DNA from: Sphingopyxis sp. QXT-31
GTDB lineage: Bacteria > Pseudomonadota > Alphaproteobacteria > Sphingomonadales > Sphingomonadaceae
Length of the DNA: 64,000 bases
Assembly (NCBI RefSeq): GCF_001984035.1
Contig: NZ_CP019449.1
Location: forward strand, 496,001-560,000
Direction of reading: 5' to 3'
Shown here: positions 59,124 through 64,000 of the stretch, one piece after another
Layout of the letters: the number at the start of each line of letters is the position of its first letter
Position numbering within the stretch: position 1 is the stretch's first letter
Program-made: the position numbers and the translations under genes
Notes under the pieces: generated by a model
The model's database searches: none
The model's input: only the letters and a program-made list of their open reading frames with translations
Told to the model about the DNA's origin: nothing

Positions 59124-62100
59124 CTAACGGAAATCCCGAGGTTTGATCTTGACGCCTTCGGTGGGTTGGCCGGGAATGATACCCGACCCAAGGCGGAGGT
59201 CGGGAATATAGATGTCGCGCGGATTGCGTCCGAGCGGCTTCGTTTCCGGATCGCGCGGGTCGGGGCCGACGGGGCTCTTGACGACGTCGGCGCGGCCGAC
59301 CCTGTAGATATCGGCAATATCCTTGCGTTGCCCGACACTCGCGAGCAGCGGGGAGAGGTCGTCGAGCCTTTGCGCGACGATATGGATGACCTCGCCCTCG
59401 CGCTGAACCTGACCGCGCACACCCATCATCGCGGCGCCAAGGACAACGCGGCGATATTTCTCGAAGACATTGGTCCACACGACGAGGTTCGCGACCTCGG
59501 TCTCGTCTTCGAGGGTGATGAACATGACGCCCTTCGCCGAGCCCGGCTTCTGGCGGACGAGGACGACCCCGGCGAGGTTGACCCAGCGGCCGTCCTTGAT
59601 GCCTTGAAGCTCCCGGCAAGTAATGATCTTTCGCGCGCGAAGCTCGTCGCGGAGGAAGGCAAGCGGATGGGCTCTCAGGGAGAGACCGGAGGCTCTGTAG
59701 TCCTCGACGACCTCGGCGCCTTCGCCCATCGGCGCGAGCAGCGCCGCTGGTTCCAGCGCTTCGCGCTGGAGCCGTCCGGCGCGTTCGTCGGCAGCCTGGA
59801 AGAGGGGAAGGGCGGCAGGTCCCAAGCCCTTCACCTCCCACAACCCTTCCCGGCGCGAGCTTCCAAGCGAGGCGAAGCCGTCCGCATCGCCGATCCGGTC
59901 GAGCGCTCCGCGCCCGACGCGTGCGCGGCGCTGGATTTCCTCGGCGCTGCTATAGGGTACGCCGGCACGGGCCGCGGCGATCGCGGCGCCATCTTCGTTG
60001 GCGAGGCCGCGGACCATGCGCAGGCCCAGACGCACCGCATGATATTTGCCGTTGGCAGTCTCTTCGAGCGTGCAGTCCCAGCGGCTGTGATTGACATCGA
60101 TGGGCCTGATCTCGACGCCATGATTGCGGGCATCGCGGACGATCTGCGCGGGCGCGTAAAAGCCCATCGGCTGGGCGTTGAGCAGCGCGGCGCAGAATGC
60201 GTCGGGATGATGGCATTTCATCCACGACGAGGCATAGGCGATGAGCGCGAAACTCGCGGCATGGCTCTCGGGAAATCCGTAGGAGCCGAAGCCCTCGATC
60301 TGCTTGAAGGTCTTTTCGGCAAACTCGCGGTCGTAGCCGCGGCCGACCATGCCATCGATCAGCTTGTCGCGGAAATGGCTGACCCCGCCGGTGAGCTTGA
60401 AGGTCGCCATCGCACGGCGGAGGAGATCGGCCTCGCTCGGCGTGAAGCCGGCGCATTCGATCGCGACGCGCATCGCCTGCTCCTGGAAGAGCGGGACGCC
60501 CAGCGTCTTCTCGAGCACGCGCCGTAGCTCGGGGGTCGGATACGTGACCTCCTCCTGTCCGTTTCGGCGGCGGCGATAGGGATGGACCATGTCGCCCTGG
60601 ATCGGGCCCGGCCGGACGATCGCGACCTGAATGACGAGATCGTAGAAGGTGCGCGGCGCCATGAGCGGGATCGAGGCCATCTGCGCGCGGCTCTCGATCT
60701 GGAATACGCCGAGCGTGTCGGCCTTGCGGATCATCGCGTAGGTCGCGGGATCTTCCGCGGGAATGGTGGAAAGATCGTGCTTCAGTCCCTTGTGATCCTG
60801 CAGGAATTCGAAAGCGCGGCGCATGCAGCTCAGCATCCCCAAAGCAAGGATGTCGACTTTCATGAAACCGAGGGCGTCGATGTCGTCCTTGTCCCATTCG
60901 ATGACCTGCCGGTCTTCCATCGCGGCGGGCTCGATCGGCACGAGTTCGTCGAGCCGGTCGCGCGTCAGCACGAATCCGCCCGGGTGCTGCGAAAGGTGGC
61001 GGGGCGTGTTGATGAGCGTGCGCGCCAGCTCGAGCGTCAGCGCGAGGCGCTTGTCCCCGAGATCGAGGTTCAGGGCTTCGGCATGCTTTTCCTCGACGCC
61101 CTCGCGGCTATAGCCCCAGACCGCGCCGGCGAGCCCCGCGGTGATGTCTTCGCTAAGCCCGAGCGCCTTGCCGACTTCGCGGACGGCGCCGCGCGAGCGG
61201 TAACGCGTGACAACCGCGGTCAGTGCGCTGCGGGTCCGGCCATAAGTTTCGTAAATCCACTGGATAATTTCCTCGCGCCGCTCATGCTCGAAGTCGACAT
61301 CGATATCGGGCGGCTCCCGGCGCTCGGCGCTGACAAATCGCTCGAACAGGAGTTCGGACCGCACCGGATCGATCGAGGTGATACCGAGGACGTAACAGAC
61401 CGCGCTGTTCGCCGCGCTGCCTCGGCCCTGACAGAGGATCTCCCGGCGACGTGCTTCTGCGACGATCGAGTGCACCGTCAGGAAATAGGGTGCGTAATCG
61501 AGTTCGCCGATCAATCTGAGTTCATGCTCGAGCTGGGTACGGACCGCCGGGCTGACGCCTTCGGGGTAGCGGAGCGGGGCCTTTTCCCATGTCAGTCGCT
61601 CTAGCTCCTCCTGCGGCGTGCGTCCGGGAGCCTGAATCTCGTCGGGATATTGATAGCGCAGCTCTTCGAGACTGAAGTTGCAACGCTTCGCGAAATCGAC
61701 CGTGCGCGCGACCGGCGAACTATCCTTGAGGTAGCGGAGAAACAGGCGTTCCATCTCGGCCGCCGTCTTGATGTGGCGGTCGGCGAAGCGTTCACGGCGA
61801 TCGCCAAGCTCGTCGATCGTGCATTTCTCGCGGATGCAGGTGACGACATCCTGCAGCAGGCGTCGGTCGGGCATATGATAAAGGACGTCGCCGGTTGCGA
61901 GCGTCGGCACTTTCGCTTTGGCGGCCAATGCTGCGAGATCACGCAGCCTGATCGCATCGCCGGGGCGGCGCCGGATCGTGAGGGCGAGATAGAGGCGATC
62001 GTCGAAGATGCGCCTTGCGCGAGCGATCGCCGCCTCGGCTGCGCCATCGGCGCGGTCGGGAAGCAGGATTGCAAGCAGGCCTTCGGTCCAGTCCTCGAGA

Positions 62101-62444
62101 TCGGGCCAGTCGAGATGGCAGGAGCCCTTGCCGGCGCGCGTCTTGCCGATGCTGAGCAGCCGGCACATCCGGCCATAGGCCAGCTTGTCGGTCGGATAGA
62201 CGAGAAGGGCGGTGCCGTCGGCAAGATCGAGGCGCGTGCCGGTGAGCGCGCGGACCCCGGTAACCTTTTCGGCGTCCCACGCGCGCACGATCCCGGCGAC
62301 GCTGTGCCGGTCGGCGACGCCGAGCGCGGGTAGGCCGAGCATTGCAGCGGCGGTGAAGAGCTCCTCGGGCGAGGAGGCGCCGCGCAGGAAGCTGAAATGC
62401 GTCGTGACCTGCAGCTCGACATAGGCCGGTCCTTCATCGGTCAT
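59124..62444 (-). CDS. dnaE2: error-prone DNA polymerase DnaE2
   Basis: 1106 residues. N-terminal PHP domain ([32 protein letters not shown]), palm with catalytic Asp triad in [15 protein letters not shown], finger and helix-hairpin-helix part, and C-terminal OB fold ([20 protein letters not shown]). It is a C-family translesion polymerase that works with ImuB and ImuA in SOS mutagenesis in alphaproteobacteria. It follows imuB on the same strand after about 97 bases that hold three repeats. Length is typical of DnaE2 and shorter than DnaE1. Confidence 0.96.
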   Translation of the reverse strand: MTDEGPAYVELQVTTHFSFLRGASSPEELFTAAAMLGLPALGVADRHSVAGIVRAWDAEKVTGVRALTGTRLDLADGTALLVYPTDKLAYGRMCRLLSIGKTRAGKGSCHLDWPDLEDWTEGLLAILLPDRADGAAEAAIARARRIFDDRLYLALTIRRRPGDAIRLRDLAALAAKAKVPTLATGDVLYHMPDRRLLQDVVTCIREKCTIDELGDRRERFADRHIKTAAEMERLFLRYLKDSSPVARTVDFAKRCNFSLEELRYQYPDEIQAPGRTPQEELERLTWEKAPLRYPEGVSPAVRTQLEHELRLIGELDYAPYFLTVHSIVAEARRREILCQGRGSAANSAVCYVLGITSIDPVRSELLFERFVSAERREPPDIDVDFEHERREEIIQWIYETYGRTRSALTAVVTRYRSRGAVREVGKALGLSEDITAGLAGAVWGYSREGVEEKHAEALNLDLGDKRLALTLELARTLINTPRHLSQHPGGFVLTRDRLDELVPIEPAAMEDRQVIEWDKDDIDALGFMKVDILALGMLSCMRRAFEFLQDHKGLKHDLSTIPAEDPATYAMIRKADTLGVFQIESRAQMASIPLMAPRTFYDLVIQVAIVRPGPIQGDMVHPYRRRRNGQEEVTYPTPELRRVLEKTLGVPLFQEQAMRVAIECAGFTPSEADLLRRAMATFKLTGGVSHFRDKLIDGMVGRGYDREFAEKTFKQIEGFGSYGFPESHAASFALIAYASSWMKCHHPDAFCAALLNAQPMGFYAPAQIVRDARNHGVEIRPIDVNHSRWDCTLEETANGKYHAVRLGLRMVRGLANEDGAAIAAARAGVPYSSAEEIQRRARVGRGALDRIGDADGFASLGSSRREGLWEVKGLGPAALPLFQAADERAGRLQREALEPAALLAPMGEGAEVVEDYRASGLSLRAHPLAFLRDELRARKIITCRELQGIKDGRWVNLAGVVLVRQKPGSAKGVMFITLEDETEVANLVVWTNVFEKYRRVVLGAAMMGVRGQVQREGEVIHIVAQRLDDLSPLLASVGQRKDIADIYRVGRADVVKSPVGPDPRDPETKPLGRNPRDIYIPDLRLGSGIIPGQPTEGVKIKPRDFR

Positions 62445-62468
62445 GCTAAGGCGCCGCTATTGAGCGGC

Positions 62469-62553
62469 CGCACTCTCAAGCGAATGCGATTTGATGCCGG
62501 CCGCATTCTCAAGCGAATGCGATTTGATGCCTGTCGCATTCTCAAGCGAATGC
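62469..62553 (-). repeat. 33-base tandem repeat between imuB and dnaE2
   Basis: Two full units (62469-62501, 62502-62534) and a third partial unit (62535-62553). The unit is about CGCAYTCTCAAGCGAATGCG plus ATTTGATGCC and a 3-base variable end. Each contains a hairpin GCATTC/GAATGC (7-base stem in unit 2). The third unit includes the imuB stop codon at 62542-62544. Confidence 0.85.
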
Positions 62554-64000
62554 TCCGTGAATAAACCAGCGCATGGAGCCGGTGGCCGGATTGACCCCGT
62601 CGCCGAGGCGGAAGAGCCAGTAACGGCCGCCCGTCTCGGTCTCGACCTGATAATAGTCGCGGACGGTGAGGTGGGTTTCGCCTTCAATCCCGCCCTCGCG
62701 CCACCATTCGCCCTGCAGTCGCTCGGGTCCGTCGCCCTGCGTGACCCGGTAGCGTTTGCGGCGCCAGATGAAGAGGCGCGGCGCATCATCGGGAAGCAAG
62801 GCGACGACATCGACCGGTTCGGGCCGCGCGAGCATACGCGAGGGGCGCGGCCAGTCGCTCCAGCTCTCGCCTGTCCCGGGCGCGAGCGCGGGGAGGGCGG
62901 CGACCGAGCGCTCGGGCATTGCGCTCGGTCGCGGCGCCGCGCGCTGGAGCGCCCGCTGCCCGAAGCGGTTGACGAGCGTGTCGACGAGCGCGGGAAGATC
63001 GGGGCCGCGCCGTCCGATATTTTCGAGCGCGTCGGCCTGGCTCCCTTGCTGCCGCTCGGCGAGCGCCGCGACCAGCGTCATCGCCTCGATCCCGAGACCG
63101 GGATCGACGCTCTCGATCCGCGCGGCGAGCAGTTTTGCAAGATGCCTGGGATCGCGCGAGGGGGAGGCGGTTCCGACGCGGATGGCCTGGGTCTGCCCAT
63201 CGACGCGGTGGAAATAGCAGTCGAGGCGCCGCGCACCCGTTCCGGCGCGGGTGAGTTGGCCTGCGATATCGTGCGCAAGGTCGCCGATCACCTGCGCCAA
63301 GGCATCCGCCGTCGCGAGCGGCTCCATGAAGCCGCGCCTGGCCTGCGGCAGCTCTTCGGGGAAGAGCGGTTCGATCGGCTCTGGCAGCGTGCCGAGTGCC
63401 TGGTCGAGCCGGCGATGCAGTTCGCGCCCGAACCGTTTCGCGAGCGGACCGCGGGGACTTCCGATCAGCTGCTCGATCCGCTCGAAGCCGAGTTTGCGCA
63501 GGCCTTCGACATCGGCGGACGGCAGGCGGAGCGCTGCGACGGGAAGGAGCGCGATCGCCTTGCGATGCGCTCCGGGTTCAACCGTGACGGGCCGCCCGGC
63601 GGGAACATGGCGCGCGGTCGCATGCGCGCAGCCGGCCGTGTCCGCGACCGCAATTTGCAGGCTGAGACCGAAGGCTGCGACGCGGCGGTGAAGATCCTTG
63701 AGCAAGGCTCGCTCGCTGCTGAAGATAGCCGCGCAGCCGGTAATGTCGAGCCAGAGCCCGTCGGGCGGATCGGGCGCGACAATCGGCGAATAACGCGCGC
63801 CTGCCCAGAGGGCGAGGCGCCGCAGCCCGTCGAGATCGGCTTCGGGCTCGCCGTCGACGACATCGAGCTCGGGCGCGAAAGCCCGCGCTTTCGTGATCGT
63901 CATGCCTGTCTGGATGCCAAGTATCCGCGCCTCGCGGCACGTCGCCGCGACGATACGCCGGCCATGGTCGGGAATCGCGGTAACGAGCGGGCGGGGCGGG
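62542..64000 (-). CDS. imuB: ImuB-type Y-family polymerase protein, N-terminus beyond window
   Basis: The minus-strand frame is open to the window edge, about 485 residues in view. It lacks the true start: upstream codons read PRPLVTAIPDHGRRIVAAT and REARILGIQTGMTITKARAF, which is the mid-N-terminal region of ImuB. Later parts are LGFERIEQLIGSPRGPLAKR, DCYFHRVDG and RWFIHGAFA. ImuB is a catalytically inactive Y-family member that binds the beta clamp and ImuA and brings DnaE2 to lesions. It precedes dnaE2 as in the imuA-imuB-dnaE2 operon. imuA would lie off the right edge. Confidence 0.93.
   Translation of the reverse strand, partial: PPRPLVTAIPDHGRRIVAATCREARILGIQTGMTITKARAFAPELDVVDGEPEADLDGLRRLALWAGARYSPIVAPDPPDGLWLDITGCAAIFSSERALLKDLHRRVAAFGLSLQIAVADTAGCAHATARHVPAGRPVTVEPGAHRKAIALLPVAALRLPSADVEGLRKLGFERIEQLIGSPRGPLAKRFGRELHRRLDQALGTLPEPIEPLFPEELPQARRGFMEPLATADALAQVIGDLAHDIAGQLTRAGTGARRLDCYFHRVDGQTQAIRVGTASPSRDPRHLAKLLAARIESVDPGLGIEAMTLVAALAERQQGSQADALENIGRRGPDLPALVDTLVNRFGQRALQRAAPRPSAMPERSVAALPALAPGTGESWSDWPRPSRMLARPEPVDVVALLPDDAPRLFIWRRKRYRVTQGDGPERLQGEWWREGGIEGETHLTVRDYYQVETETGGRYWLFRLGDGVNPATGSMRWFIHGAFA

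Overview
The window looks like chromosomal DNA of a GC-rich alphaproteobacterium of the order Sphingomonadales, most likely Sphingopyxis or a close relative. That placement is inference. It rests on a SciP-type cell-cycle regulator with a CtrA-like site, a Usg-family protein, a GTTC-N7-GTTC type LexA box, EcfG-type general-stress promoters, an HRxxN-family kinase, and many small proteins typical of sphingomonads. I saw no rRNA, tRNA, CRISPR array, insertion sequence or prophage.

Layout. 1-315: partial sciP on the minus strand with a CtrA-like site upstream. 478-5257: a three-gene cassette of a small secreted protein, a membrane-anchored TPR-like protein and an exported TPR-CHAT protease. 5444-11255: a flavodoxin-family reductase, a BON protein, an orphan TupA-like ATP-grasp ligase, about 850 bases of decayed DNA, a DJ-1/PfpI protein and small unknown proteins. 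11296-15130: a heat-shock block (groES-groEL, hsp20, a DUF465 protein) whose three promoters share a sigma-32-like sequence, plus usg. 15461-18669: mannose-6-phosphate isomerase, phosphatidylserine decarboxylase, a GNAT protein and a KTSC protein. 18708-22904: a non-homologous end-joining island (ku, a possible 2H phosphoesterase, exonuclease III, and a ligD without its phosphoesterase domain). 22936-36900: a DksA-type protein, GDP-mannose pyrophosphorylase and many small stress-type genes (SDR, DUF1206, lipoproteins, GFA, PNPOx-like, CsbD-like, DUF3606, DUF421, hemerythrin, CinA, DUF2945). 36923-40546: a two-component cluster of two single-domain receivers, a CHASE3 kinase and a REC-HRxxN kinase. 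40543-43651: a CDF transporter, a sorbosone-dehydrogenase-like lipoprotein and a DUF2231 protein. 43709-49858: a caa3-type cytochrome oxidase locus. 49918-52726: an NTF2-like protein, a secreted EEP nuclease, a VOC protein and HU. 52807-55472: an apparent SOS cluster with two SRAP genes and an AlkB-like gene downstream of a LexA box. 55497-59011: small envelope and stress genes and a diguanylate-cyclase remnant. 59124-64000: dnaE2 and imuB, the latter cut by the window edge.

Two themes tie the window together. One is DNA damage tolerance: end joining, SRAP, AlkB-like and ImuB-DnaE2. The other is general stress: at least four exact GGAAC-N16-CGTT promoters and several near matches stand before small envelope and repair genes, and the cluster at 36923-40546 has the architecture of PakF-like and FATGUY-like regulators of the same response. 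The best candidates for something not well described are the exported TPR-CHAT cassette, the SOS cluster pairing an intact SRAP with a catalytically degenerate one, and the end-joining island in which a small two-histidine protein accompanies a LigD lacking its own end-processing domain.
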